NCBI GenBank assembly: GCA_017889585.1
Contig: JAGFZX010000011.1
Coordinates: 1 to 64,000, forward strand
Direction of reading: 5' to 3'
Length of the DNA: 64,000 bases
Origin: Bacillota bacterium
GTDB lineage: Bacteria; Bacillota; Negativicutes; DSM-13327
Shown here: positions 8,652 to 16,699 of the stretch, piece by piece
Numbering within the stretch: the first letter of the stretch is position 1
How the letters are laid out: every line of letters starts with the position of its first letter
Program-made: the position numbers and the translations under genes
Notes under the pieces: model-generated
The model's input: only the letters and a program-made list of their open reading frames with translations
Database searches by the model: none
What the model was told of the DNA's origin: nothing

Positions 8652-9476
8652 GTGCGGCATATTAAGGGTATATTTTTCCTTAGTCTATTTGTGTATATTA
8701 TCTTGGCAACACCGGTTTATGCGATGGCAAATGCACAATTTCAGGATACAGAAAGGTCTGGTGAGAATTATAATTTTGAGCAGGAGAGGGTAAATGCTGA
8801 TGATCGGTATGCTAGTCAGAGTCCTAAAGGGAAAAAGCTGTCCATTTATAGCGGTAGTGGCTTTTTCATAGCCCCTAATGTGGTTGTAACGAGTAATCAT
8901 GTAATTAGCGGTGCCAGTAGCATAGAGATAGTTTATAATAATGAAATTAAGCGGACTGCTGTAGTTATTGACAGTGACAAAACCAGCGATCTGGCGTTGC
9001 TCAGAGTAGTCGGCCTGGAGGATGTGGCTAGTCCATTGGTTTTAGCGAATTCCGACAGTATGCGAGAGGGTAGCCGAGTTTACGCTGTCGGCTTTCCACT
9101 GCCAGTGGTAATGGGGATGGGAGCTAAATTGAGCGAAGGAATAATTAGCAGTAATAGCGGACTGCGGGACGATTTGAGGATATTTCAAATCAGCACTCCA
9201 GTGCAACCGGGCAATAGTGGAGGCCCACTGCTCAATGAACAGGCCGAAGTGGTTGGGGTGGTGACTGGCGGCCTTAATGCGATTAATATGATGAAGCAAG
9301 GAATTATTCCTCAAAATGTGAATTATGCCGTCAAGATCAACAATCTATGCAAGCTTATGGATAATTCCAGCCTGAACATCGGCTTGGTTTGGTCGTTATA
9401 TGGTGGAAGCCTGAGTGCAGCGGACGTGATGGATATTGCAAAAAAAGCCGTAGTGTTTATCGTTGTAAGTAAGTAA
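8652..9476 (+). CDS. Secreted trypsin-like (HtrA/DegP-type) serine protease without PDZ domain
   Basis: A 274-residue protein beginning at GTG 8652 with AAAGGGG about 8 bp upstream. A signal peptide (LSLFVYIILATPVYA) suggests cleavage near residue 25. The chymotrypsin-fold triad is complete: H83 in SNHVISGA, D113 in TSDLALLRV and S189 in PGNSGGPLL. HtrA proteins usually add one or two PDZ domains; here only about 60 residues follow the protease core and no PDZ signature is seen, so it is a short S1C-type protease. It probably acts in the cell envelope on misfolded or specific substrates. It is monocistronic, with a terminator at 9498. Confidence 0.85.
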   Translation: MRHIKGIFFLSLFVYIILATPVYAMANAQFQDTERSGENYNFEQERVNADDRYASQSPKGKKLSIYSGSGFFIAPNVVVTSNHVISGASSIEIVYNNEIKRTAVVIDSDKTSDLALLRVVGLEDVASPLVLANSDSMREGSRVYAVGFPLPVVMGMGAKLSEGIISSNSGLRDDLRIFQISTPVQPGNSGGPLLNEQAEVVGVVTGGLNAINMMKQGIIPQNVNYAVKINNLCKLMDNSSLNIGLVWSLYGGSLSAADVMDIAKKAVVFIVVSK

Positions 9477-9497
9477 AATTAATCTACTCTTTCTGTC

Positions 9498-9535
9498 AAT
9501 AAGCGGACTTTATATGTCGGCTTATTTTTTTTTGC
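9498..9535 (+). terminator. Terminator after the serine protease
   Basis: An 11-bp stem with one mismatch (AATAAGCGGAC at 9498-9508, GTCGGCTTATT at 9516-9526), followed by a long T-run. Confidence 0.85.
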
Positions 9536-9722
9536 CTGAAGTGCTTATCTAGATAGGCTTATGTTTAGTCTTTTGGTTTTAGGCAACTCCCAAAAGTTAT
9601 CCTATGGAAGGGTTGTCTTAAAATTAGAGAAGCCTTTTTAGTTGATGGTTTGTCTCCAGGAATAATTTATATTAATTACTAATATAAGATATAAGGATTT
9701 CTCATAATAGGGGAGTGTTATT

Positions 9723-10721
9723 GTGATAAAAAGATTGGTTGTCTGGATTGCAATTTTTATGATCGCAGTTTTACCCACTGCTTTCACCGCCCCGAGTGAT
9801 AGCGACTCAAGTGGATTAGACAATATGTTTCTTGGTAATCAGCAAGTAGCATTGGATGTACTTGAAAATATTCTGGGTGCCACTGATGATCATGGAAATC
9901 AATTCGTAGCGCTTTCAGAAGCAGAGATCAAAATGGGTCAATCTATATTGGAAAATCTCGGATACAATTGTGGAGGTATAGACGGTATTCTTGGCCCTAA
10001 TACGCAACAGGCGCTAAGAACATTTCAACGAGACAGAAGGGAAATCAGTGGAAGGGCTATTCCTGACATGAAACTAACAACCCCAGAGATCCTTATCAAC
10101 ATTCCTGAATATACTCTTAGCTTGTTTGAACAAGGCAAAATAATAAGGCAATTCGATATAGCGGTAGGTACGCCCTATGAACAAACCCCAACGGGAAACT
10201 TTTCTATTTTTTCGAAAATAGAAAACCCGACGTGGTATCCCGGTTCCAATTTTTCCGACCAGACACCGGTTCCCCCTGGTCCTGACAATCCATTGGGCAC
10301 TCGGTGGATGGAATTCGTACCAAACTACGGCATTCACGGCACCAACAAAGACTGGGATATCAGTTATCCGGTGTCTGGCGGCTGTATACGAATGCATGAC
10401 ATTGAGGCCCGGGAATTGTACAGAAGCGTACCAATAAGCACTCCTGTGGTCGTTGTCTATGAAACCATGCGAATCATCGAAAAATCTGACGGATTATACC
10501 TGAAAGTATTTCCTGATATCTATCAAAAGAACACTTCCACCCAGGAACGCATTCAAGAACTTTATGAACCGTTTGCCGCCGCAGGTTACAAAATGATACA
10601 GCAAAATGTCATTCTTTCGAAAGAAGGCAACGAGGTTTATGAAGTCAAAATTGCAGTTAAACCCAATGTAAACTCCGTTGGGCGCTCACCTTATAATTCA
10701 AAACAGCAAGGAACTTTGTAG
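9723..10721 (+). CDS. Exported L,D-transpeptidase with N-terminal peptidoglycan-binding domain
   Basis: A 332-residue protein starting GTG 9723, with GGGGAG 7 bp upstream. A signal peptide (LVVWIAIFMIAVLPTAFTA) is followed near residues 62-103 by a PG_binding_1 repeat (LGYNCGGIDGILG, then NTQQALRTFQRD). A YkuD catalytic domain spans about 118-240, with the HGT motif and active site SGGCIRM; the nucleophile is C221. YkuD enzymes make 3-3 crosslinks in peptidoglycan or attach proteins to it, and confer beta-lactam-insensitive crosslinking. A 90-residue C-terminal extension is unassigned. A second YkuD gene starts 37 bp downstream, so the two probably form one transcript. Confidence 0.85.
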   Translation: MIKRLVVWIAIFMIAVLPTAFTAPSDSDSSGLDNMFLGNQQVALDVLENILGATDDHGNQFVALSEAEIKMGQSILENLGYNCGGIDGILGPNTQQALRTFQRDRREISGRAIPDMKLTTPEILINIPEYTLSLFEQGKIIRQFDIAVGTPYEQTPTGNFSIFSKIENPTWYPGSNFSDQTPVPPGPDNPLGTRWMEFVPNYGIHGTNKDWDISYPVSGGCIRMHDIEARELYRSVPISTPVVVVYETMRIIEKSDGLYLKVFPDIYQKNTSTQERIQELYEPFAAAGYKMIQQNVILSKEGNEVYEVKIAVKPNVNSVGRSPYNSKQQGTL

Positions 10722-10758
10722 GTGTTTATAAGTTATTAACTTGGAAGAAGGGATGTCA

Positions 10759-11967
10759 GTGTTTTCTATTCGATTGGCCATACTATTGGTGTTGCTATTA
10801 TTCCCATTATCGACCTCCGCTTTCGCCGAACTAGACCCTGATCTAGCTAATCCTAATATCATCATCAATTTACCTTCAAGAACTCTGGAACTATACTCAA
10901 GCAACAGTCTAATTAAAGTCTATCCCATCGCTATCGGTAAGCCCTCCACTCCTTCACCTTTGGGTAATTACCAAATTATTGATAAAGAGATAGATCCATG
11001 GTGGTTTCCTCCCCGGACGGGGCAAGCCATTCCTTCAGGACCCGATAATCCATTAGGCTACAGGTGGATGGGCTTCGCTTCTATGTACGGAATTCACGGA
11101 ACCAATGCACCTTGGGCGATAGGTCTTGCGGTGTCAAATGGCTGTATACGCATGCATGAGGAAAATGCTGAGGAACTTTTCGAAGTTGTTTCTTATGGCA
11201 CGCCAGTACGGATAACCTATGACAGAGTAAAGATTCGAAGAGCTGAGAATGGAGAAGTATCAATAGGCATATATCCGGATATTTATGAATGGCAGGAGTT
11301 ATCTTTAAACGAGGTCAGAAATAAGTTGAACTCATATGGAGTGGGCGATTTTCTGAGCGATAACGAATTAATTGAAATCATTAATGAGGAAGCCGACCGT
11401 CAGATCGTATTTGCCAAGTTTCATAATATTAAGGTAAACGGAAAAATGCTGGAGGATAATGCGGTGACCTACAAAGATACCTTATATGTTCCTGTTAGAA
11501 CAGTTGCAGCTGCTCTTGGCGCCAATATCGTCTGGGATGAGCAGAATGGATTGGTACATGGCGATAAGCGGTCTGTACCTGGTCATTTAATAGGTAGTCA
11601 GATCTTTGTTACAGCAGAGAATGCATCCATACTCTTTGGCATACTGCAGGAATGGAATTCGGAAGCAAATTGTGTAGACATAGATGTATTTACCCTTTTA
11701 CTTAATGGTCGTCCAGTTCCAAGTGATGTGCAGATGATAGATGGTATACTGGCAGTGCCTATTATACCTTTGTCTGATGTAATGCGCCAAAAAGTGATTC
11801 ACCGTGCTGATGGTGAGTATTGGGTGCAGGGGAAAAAGGTCCCCGCGAGTCTAATCCATGATATTCCATATATACAGATAACCAAAATATACGATGTATT
11901 TGGGGCATACGTTTATTTGAATTCACAATCTAGAAGTATTGAACTGACATATCCTTCTAGAGGGTAG
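10759..11967 (+). CDS. Exported L,D-transpeptidase with C-terminal copper-amine-oxidase-N-like stalk domains
   Basis: About 402 residues. A signal peptide (VLLLFPLSTSAFA) leads into a YkuD domain with HGTNAPW and SNGCIRM, nucleophile C129. Then come two segments typical of the copper amine oxidase N-terminal (stalk) domain: VNGKMLEDNAVTYKDTLYVP with RTVAAALGA, and LLNGRPVPSDVQMIDGILAVP. Those domains are common in Firmicute surface proteins and probably act in adhesion or wall contact. Start choice is uncertain: AAGGG at 10748-10752 is 6 bp before GTG 10759 and abuts ATG 10753; TTG 10741 is also in frame. It forms a pair with the preceding YkuD gene. Confidence 0.8.
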   Translation: MFSIRLAILLVLLLFPLSTSAFAELDPDLANPNIIINLPSRTLELYSSNSLIKVYPIAIGKPSTPSPLGNYQIIDKEIDPWWFPPRTGQAIPSGPDNPLGYRWMGFASMYGIHGTNAPWAIGLAVSNGCIRMHEENAEELFEVVSYGTPVRITYDRVKIRRAENGEVSIGIYPDIYEWQELSLNEVRNKLNSYGVGDFLSDNELIEIINEEADRQIVFAKFHNIKVNGKMLEDNAVTYKDTLYVPVRTVAAALGANIVWDEQNGLVHGDKRSVPGHLIGSQIFVTAENASILFGILQEWNSEANCVDIDVFTLLLNGRPVPSDVQMIDGILAVPIIPLSDVMRQKVIHRADGEYWVQGKKVPASLIHDIPYIQITKIYDVFGAYVYLNSQSRSIELTYPSRG

Positions 11968-11969
11968 AC

Positions 11970-12029
11970 ATTGGGGTTCAGGCTTGATTTATTGTAATAA
12001 GTCAAGCCTGAACCCCGAATTTGTCCAAT
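11970..12029. terminator. Bidirectional terminator between the convergent transpeptidase and peroxiredoxin genes
   Basis: A 15-bp perfect stem (GGGGTTCAGGCTTGA at 11973, TCAAGCCTGAACCCC at 12002) inside a further ATTGG/CCAAT pair. The arm plus loop resembles sequences at 12714 and 18491. Confidence 0.7.
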
Positions 12030-12041
12030 GAATTCCTTATA

Positions 12042-12641
12042 TTAGTATTCTCCAGCCCGTGAAATGTCCCGCTTGATTCCCGGCATCCCGGGGACCCAAC
12101 CTGCGGGCACACCCTCACCGGTTGCTTCACCATATTGAATTCCTTCTAAAGTACGAATCACTTCTTTTACGTTTCGTGCAACTTCACGTGGATATACGGA
12201 ATAATAGCGGATCTGCCCTTTAGGGTCAATGATGAAGGTGGCTCGGTAGGCGGCACCTGTGTTAGAACCATAGACCCCGTAAGCTTTTGTCACATTGCCA
12301 GTGCGATCAGATAATAGAGGATATTGAACCTTACTTGCGTTTGGGGATATTTCATGGAAGACTTTATGGGAATAGACACTATCAGTGCTGATTGCAATGG
12401 CATCGGCGCAGAGACTGCGAATATAGGGATACATGTCGGCAACTGCCGCTAATTCCGTAGGTCAGACAAAGGTAAAGTCGCTAGAGTAGAAAAAAAGTAA
12501 TAACCATTTTGTACGAAAATCTTTTAGGCAGACTTCAATTTCTTTACCGCGATAATAAGCAGGGAGGCAAAAATCTGGTGCTTTTTCCTCTAACTTAAAG
12601 CATTGGCGCGGCTCAAGCACGGCCTTTGTACACATTTCCAT
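12042..12641 (-). CDS. Selenocysteine-containing peroxiredoxin (in-frame UGA at the peroxidatic position)
   Basis: Read conventionally, only a fragment (12042-12434) is found. The minus-strand frame in fact runs from ATG 12641, 9 bp after AAGGAGG, to 12042, interrupted only by TGA at 12464-12462. That codon is residue 60, in the context DFTFV-U-PTELAA. In AhpC/Prx1-type peroxiredoxins this position is the peroxidatic Cys (DFTFVCPTE), so UGA most likely encodes selenocysteine. The 199-residue product otherwise has the full family layout: KAPDF, then STDSVYSHKVFHE, and ATFIIDPKGQIRYY. The usual resolving Cys of the VCPxxW motif is replaced (GEGVPAGW). It reduces H2O2 or alkyl peroxides, a fitting defence for an anaerobe. 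A compact hairpin follows the UGA. The alternative is a nonsense mutation, which would have to fall exactly on the catalytic codon. Confidence 0.85.
12437..12464 (-). promoter_or_regulatory. Candidate bacterial SECIS element in the peroxiredoxin mRNA
   Basis: On the minus strand, UGA (12464-12462) is followed after 17 nt by the loop AGUU, closed by CGGC (12448-12445) and GCCG (12440-12437). A G within the first two loop bases and a loop 16-37 nt after UGA are features of known bacterial SECIS hairpins. The stem is short; TGTC/GACA may extend it at the base. It was folded by eye only. Confidence 0.5.
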
Positions 12642-12658
12642 AGTAGAAGACCTCCTTG

Positions 12659-12685
12659 TTTCATAAGATATAGTATTTTATGAAA
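12659..12685 (-). promoter_or_regulatory. Inverted repeat upstream of the peroxiredoxin gene, candidate operator
   Basis: TTTCATAA (12659-12666) and TTATGAAA (12678-12685) form an 8-bp perfect inverted repeat with an 11-bp AT-rich spacer that can hold a -10 element. It lies just upstream of the peroxiredoxin ribosome binding site. It could bind a peroxide or redox regulator, but does not match the PerR consensus well. Confidence 0.4.
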
Positions 12686-12713
12686 AGTTCGGGTCATGGG
12701 TGTTAGGGGTGAA

Positions 12714-12747
12714 TTGTTTGATTTGTTGATTTATTTGAGACAAAATG
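12714..12747 (+). repeat. 34-bp direct repeat, left copy (flanks corrinoid operon)
   Basis: Aligns with 18503-18536 at 29 of 34 positions; both contain TTGTTTGATTT followed by TTGA and TTATTTGA. The two copies lie just outside the corrinoid operon. Confidence 0.5.
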
Positions 12748-12784
12748 AATGTTGCAGTTTTACAACCCCAACAATAAATAGAAA

Positions 12785-12834
12785 CAGAAGACGCGGCAGT
12801 TTTAAATAAATTTATCGCGTCTTCTGCTTTTTTT
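12785..12834 (+). terminator. Intrinsic terminator upstream of the corrinoid operon (attenuator or small-RNA end)
   Basis: CAGAAGACGCG (12785-12795) pairs with CGCGTCTTCTG (12816-12826), followed by CTTTTTTT. No plus-strand gene lies between 12042 and this point. It therefore ends either a small RNA or the leader of the corrinoid operon. Just upstream, GTTAGGGGT (about 12702) can pair with ACCCCAAC (about 12765) with one bulge. No cobalamin riboswitch consensus was recognised. Confidence 0.6.
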
Positions 12835-13089
12835 ATTCTATTATCAGCAAAACTAAGGAGATTTTCCCTATTTTTAGCCTCTATCTTGCAATGTTTCTTG
12901 GACTTTTCTTTGAAATATTCTTATTATGACATTGCCCCCCCTCGACGTAGCAGAGAAGTAGAGGGAGTTTGGGAATTGGATAAAAAAAGTTTAATTTCCA
13001 TAGTTTTTGAGAAGGATTTACATGTATCTATAAAGAAACTATATTGCTTATATAGAAAATTTATAGAAAAATTAAAGAGGTGTATTATC

Positions 13090-13740
13090 TTGACAAAACA
13101 GGATATTTTACAAGAATTAGCGGATGCAGTCATTGAAATGGATGAAGATATTGCGAAAAAAATGGCACAGACAGCAATTGATACAGGCATAGATGCATAT
13201 GAAGCGATTACGGAAGGATTAGTTAAGGGCATGCAAATTGTAGGAGACAAGTATGAACAACAGGAATATTTTATTCCTGAAGTATTGCTCTGCTCTGATG
13301 CTATGGTTGCTGGTATTGAAGTTTTGCAACCATATTTACCTGTTAATGAAAAGAAAACTGTTGAAAAGGTAGTCATCGGAGTCGTACAGGGAGATACACA
13401 TGATATCGGCAAAAATTTAGTGAAAATTATGCTAGAGACTGCGGAATTTGAAGTACATGATTTGGGTAGAAATGTGCCTCTGCAAAGTTTTGTTGACAAA
13501 GCACTAGAGGTTGGAGCTTCTGTCATTGCAATGGCTACGCTGATGACGACGACAATGGAAGGAATGGGGATAGTTGTCAAAGAACTAGAAAAACGCGGCG
13601 TCCGCGATAAATTCACAGTAATCATTGGTGGCAGCCCAATTTCACAAGCTTTTGCCGACGAAATTGGTGCTGACCTGTATGCAACTGATGCTAATGTGGC
13701 AGTGAGAAAATTGAAAAACCGGCAGGTGGCAACAGCATGA
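13090..13740 (+). CDS. Methyltransferase corrinoid protein (MtaC/MtbC-like)
   Basis: A 216-residue protein with the two-domain plan of methyl-carrying corrinoid proteins. A helical cap domain spans about residues 1-85. A B12-binding Rossmann domain follows, with GDTHDIGKN, H104 being the lower axial cobalt ligand, then GASVIAMATLMTTTM and IIGGSPIS. The frame is open from 12886, but TTG 13090 has GAGG 9 bp upstream and yields the family's usual length and N-terminus (TKQDILQELADAVIEMD). It accepts a methyl group from a substrate methyltransferase and passes it to an acceptor. The next gene overlaps by 4 bp (ATGA), so the operon is translationally coupled. A 284-codon antisense frame over this gene is a shadow. 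Confidence 0.9.
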   Translation: MTKQDILQELADAVIEMDEDIAKKMAQTAIDTGIDAYEAITEGLVKGMQIVGDKYEQQEYFIPEVLLCSDAMVAGIEVLQPYLPVNEKKTVEKVVIGVVQGDTHDIGKNLVKIMLETAEFEVHDLGRNVPLQSFVDKALEVGASVIAMATLMTTTMEGMGIVVKELEKRGVRDKFTVIIGGSPISQAFADEIGADLYATDANVAVRKLKNRQVATA

Positions 13741-14783
13741 GTGAAGCAATTAAACAGGATACAATGACCCCTAAACAACGAGTGCTTGGATGTTTACAAG
13801 GAACTAAAATTGATAGACTTCCCTCGGCACCCCTAGTATTGAATCACTGTTCACGGATAACAGGGGTTACTATTTCTCAGTTTAATAGCAATGGACAAAT
13901 TATGGGAGATGCCCAGGTCGCTGCCTGGAAACGCTACGGGTACGATATCCCTCTAATGTTTACTACCACTTCGACTGTAGCCGAAGCAATGGGCACTGAA
14001 TTATTTTTCCCTGAAGATGACGCACCTTGGGTTGAACGTCCCATTGTCGAGGATCCCAAGAATATTGATAAAATAAAGATAGCTAATCCTTGGAAAGATG
14101 GGCGTCTGCCTGTCTATCTGGAAGCAGCAAAGCATGTAGTGGAGCAAATCGGCGAACAGGTTTTTGTCGGCTGTATTTTTGCGGCTCCATTTACGACAGC
14201 CTCCCACTTGCGGGGAACGGAAGCGTTTATTCGTGAAACCTATAAAAATCCTGGCCTGGTAAATGAACTGCTGGAATTATCAAAGGCGAGTGCCCTTGCG
14301 ATGATTGATGCGTTAACCGAGATTGGGGTGGTGCCAGTTATAGTGGAGCCAGTAGCTTGTTCCAGTCTGATTAGTCCGCGCCAATTCGAGAAATTCGCCT
14401 TGCCACATCTTACAGAAATTGTCGCCCATACACATGCAAAGGGTATGCCAATATGTCTCCATATTTGTGGTAAAACAGAGCCGATTATCGAAATGATGGC
14501 TACAACTGGCGCGGATATTTTAAGTATCGACCAAATTGATATGACTGTTGCAAAGAACTTAGTTGGTAACAAGGCCTGTCTATTGGGCAACGTAAAACCA
14601 GCAGAGACACTGTTAAAAGGTACACCATCTTCGGTCATGGCCGAAGTAAAAAATATTATTGAATGTGCGGGTGATAGCCCGAAGGGACTTATTGTTTCCT
14701 CAGGCTGTGAAGTTCCTTTTAATGCGCCATCGGAAAATATTGATGCACTTATTACAGCAACCAGAATGTATGGACAGCGTTAA
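13737..14783 (+). CDS. UroD-family (MtaA/CmuA-type) methylcobamide methyltransferase 1
   Basis: A 348-residue TIM-barrel protein of the uroporphyrinogen decarboxylase superfamily, MtaA/CmuA branch. The zinc-ligand pattern for thiol activation is present: H242-x-C244 in LHICGKT and C324 in SSGCEVP. MtaA homologs move methyl groups between corrinoid proteins and a thiol such as coenzyme M. Bacteria usually lack CoM, so the acceptor here is unknown. ATG 13737 overlaps the corrinoid-protein stop, and the next gene follows 13 bp after this one. It could be the demethylating or the terminal methyltransferase of the operon; sequence alone does not decide. Confidence 0.85.
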   Translation: MSEAIKQDTMTPKQRVLGCLQGTKIDRLPSAPLVLNHCSRITGVTISQFNSNGQIMGDAQVAAWKRYGYDIPLMFTTTSTVAEAMGTELFFPEDDAPWVERPIVEDPKNIDKIKIANPWKDGRLPVYLEAAKHVVEQIGEQVFVGCIFAAPFTTASHLRGTEAFIRETYKNPGLVNELLELSKASALAMIDALTEIGVVPVIVEPVACSSLISPRQFEKFALPHLTEIVAHTHAKGMPICLHICGKTEPIIEMMATTGADILSIDQIDMTVAKNLVGNKACLLGNVKPAETLLKGTPSSVMAEVKNIIECAGDSPKGLIVSSGCEVPFNAPSENIDALITATRMYGQR

Positions 14784-14796
14784 GGAGGATATTACT

Positions 14797-15837
14797 ATGT
14801 TATTTACAGAGAAAGCACGGCTTAAGGCCGTGCTTACCAATAAAAAGGTCGATCGTCCGCCAGTGATTTGCCCTGGTGGGATGATGAGTGCAGCGACGAG
14901 TGAAGTATTGGCTGCTGCTGATAATGGCGATGGTAATTTTCATACAAATCCCGTCATAATGGCGCAAATGGCGGAAGCCATCCGTAAAAACACCGGCTTT
15001 GAAAATCTTGGGGTGCCTTTTTGCATGACGGTAGAAGCAGAGATGTTCGGCAGTGTAGTTGATCTGGGCAACGCAGGAGTTGAGCCTTGTATTACAAAGT
15101 ACGGAGTCACTGAACTGGCGGAAATTATTAACCACCCGTTGCCTAACCTCCAGACAGACGGAAGACTGCCTGTTATCCTTGATGCAATCAAGCTTTTAGC
15201 TTCACGCAATAATGATGTCCCAATAATCGGCAATCTAACAGGTCCAATGAGTTTAGTAACCTCGATCATTGACCCTTTGTATTTTTTTAGGCTCTTACGT
15301 AAAAAGCCCGAGGAAGTAACCACTGTGCTGGATTACTTAGCTGAGTATTTAATTAGTTTTGCCAGGCAGCAAGTTGCTGCCGGAGCAGATGTGATTGCCA
15401 TTGCAGATCCTACGGCAACTGGCGAGATTTTAGGAAATGTCAACTTTCGGCGTTTTGTCGTGCCTGTACTGCAGCGCCTAGTTCAAGAAATTCGAGTAGC
15501 CGGAGGGGGTGCGATTGTACATATCTGCGGCGATGCAACAGTATTACTGGAAAGCTTGCAGCACATTGAGGGAGCGGCCCTTAGTTTTGATTCAATCGTA
15601 AATATCAGTAAAGCAAAAACCGCTTTGCGCCAAATCCCGGTTATGGGAAATATTAATACCCAGTTGCTGCACACTGGCAGCCCAGAGAGTATTATGAAAA
15701 TGACCAGCAGTTTAGTGCAGCAAGGTATCGATATCATTGCGCCAGCCTGTGGCATTAGTTTAGCAACTCCGCGGGAAAACTTAGTCGCTCTTACTAATAC
15801 TGTGAAGGGATATACCACCAGTGACAGGACGCAATAG
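14797..15837 (+). CDS. UroD-family (MtaA/CmuA-type) methylcobamide methyltransferase 2
   Basis: A 346-residue paralog of the preceding protein. It keeps the same zinc-ligand layout at almost the same positions: H242 and C244 in VHICGDA, C318 in APACGIS. The divergence in other regions suggests a different methyl donor or acceptor rather than a recent duplication. The frame opens at 14659, but ATG 14797, 8 bp after AGGAGG, is the clear start (MLFTEKARLKAVLTNKKVDRPP). The 3' end overlaps the next gene by 17 bp. Confidence 0.85.
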   Translation: MLFTEKARLKAVLTNKKVDRPPVICPGGMMSAATSEVLAAADNGDGNFHTNPVIMAQMAEAIRKNTGFENLGVPFCMTVEAEMFGSVVDLGNAGVEPCITKYGVTELAEIINHPLPNLQTDGRLPVILDAIKLLASRNNDVPIIGNLTGPMSLVTSIIDPLYFFRLLRKKPEEVTTVLDYLAEYLISFARQQVAAGADVIAIADPTATGEILGNVNFRRFVVPVLQRLVQEIRVAGGGAIVHICGDATVLLESLQHIEGAALSFDSIVNISKAKTALRQIPVMGNINTQLLHTGSPESIMKMTSSLVQQGIDIIAPACGISLATPRENLVALTNTVKGYTTSDRTQ

Positions 15838-16699
15838 GGTTTGGACAGCGCTTAAAGGAAAGGGGGCACACCGCCCCCCCCAAGGAGAAATTTTAATTGA
15901 TGAGGAATGGCTAGCAAATAATGGCTTTGCCAATTTGGGAGCGGCTATTGACTATTTGCAGGCTGATTTAGTTGTTCTGCCGATTATGCCGACACTATCA
16001 ACTAGGCTAAATTGGCAGGAATGGATCAGCAAGGATATATTTCTGTTCGGGTGTTTGCAGGGCCCGGTCACATTTCTTTCCGAGCGGGATGGGTGGCAGG
16101 CCTTTAGTCGTTTAATTATTAAAGAACCACTACAAGCTGGTCAGGTAATCGCTCAATTTATGGAAACGGCGGTTCAAGCAGCTCTGATCGCCCTCGATAA
16201 CGGCTGTGATGGCTTCATAGTTTTTGATGATCTGGCAGGGGATCGGGGCCTGCTTATTAACCCTAAGTTTTTGGAGGATGTATACTTTCCAATTATGAGA
16301 GCAGCATTAGAACGACTCAATAGCAAAGCTGTGCCGGTGATTTTTCATTCTGATGGTAATATTCTAAGCATAGTCCCAGCACTTCGCGCTGTAGGATTTT
16401 GGGGGATTCAAGGCCTGCAACCATTAGTGGGGATTGGGCCAGACATCTTTCGCAAAAGGAACATGCAAGATTGGGTATTTTGGGGTAACTTTGACTTCGA
16501 GGGCGATGGTCGCCTAAAAAATACAGATGAGATCCAAGGGGATATTATTGAGCTACTCAATGATTGGTCGGATTTCCCTGGCTTTATTTTCGGATCGTCC
16601 GGGGGACTGTACAAAGGGTTATCCCTGCCAGAAATTAAGTTGGCTTATGATACGGTTGGGAACTGGAAGGGAGCAAATGGTTTTGCTAAAATTACATGA
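15821..16699 (+). CDS. UroD-family methyltransferase-like protein 3, lacking the zinc cysteines
   Basis: A 292-residue protein, shorter than its two neighbours, of the same superfamily. The metal-site block reads FHSDGN in place of HICG, and the third-ligand region reads FGSSGGL without Cys, so the HxC...C zinc site of MtaA-type enzymes is absent. Related UroD-like proteins with other zinc motifs serve as the substrate-demethylating component (MT I) of O-demethylases in acetogens. That makes this a candidate substrate-specific methyltransferase, as inference. GTG 15821 lies inside the previous gene, with AAGGGA 10 bp upstream. Its 3' end overlaps the activator gene by 23 bp. Confidence 0.75.
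   Translation: MTGRNRVWTALKGKGAHRPPQGEILIDEEWLANNGFANLGAAIDYLQADLVVLPIMPTLSTRLNWQEWISKDIFLFGCLQGPVTFLSERDGWQAFSRLIIKEPLQAGQVIAQFMETAVQAALIALDNGCDGFIVFDDLAGDRGLLINPKFLEDVYFPIMRAALERLNSKAVPVIFHSDGNILSIVPALRAVGFWGIQGLQPLVGIGPDIFRKRNMQDWVFWGNFDFEGDGRLKNTDEIQGDIIELLNDWSDFPGFIFGSSGGLYKGLSLPEIKLAYDTVGNWKGANGFAKIT

Noticed and set aside
12042-12434. Stand-alone truncated peroxiredoxin of 130 residues
   Set aside because: Its ATG has no ribosome binding site. The upstream 69 codons continue the same protein through a UGA at the catalytic position, so the longer selenoprotein reading is better.
12692-13089. Cobalamin riboswitch upstream of the corrinoid operon
   Set aside because: I looked for the B12-box and related conserved stretches and did not see them.
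12924-13778. 284-codon minus-strand frame opposite the corrinoid protein gene
   Set aside because: Antisense shadow of a well-supported gene; the translation is Ser/Thr/Cys-rich and matches nothing.
14659-14796. Upstream extension of the second UroD-type methyltransferase
   Set aside because: It would overlap the preceding gene by 125 bp; AGGAGG lies 8 bp before ATG 14797.
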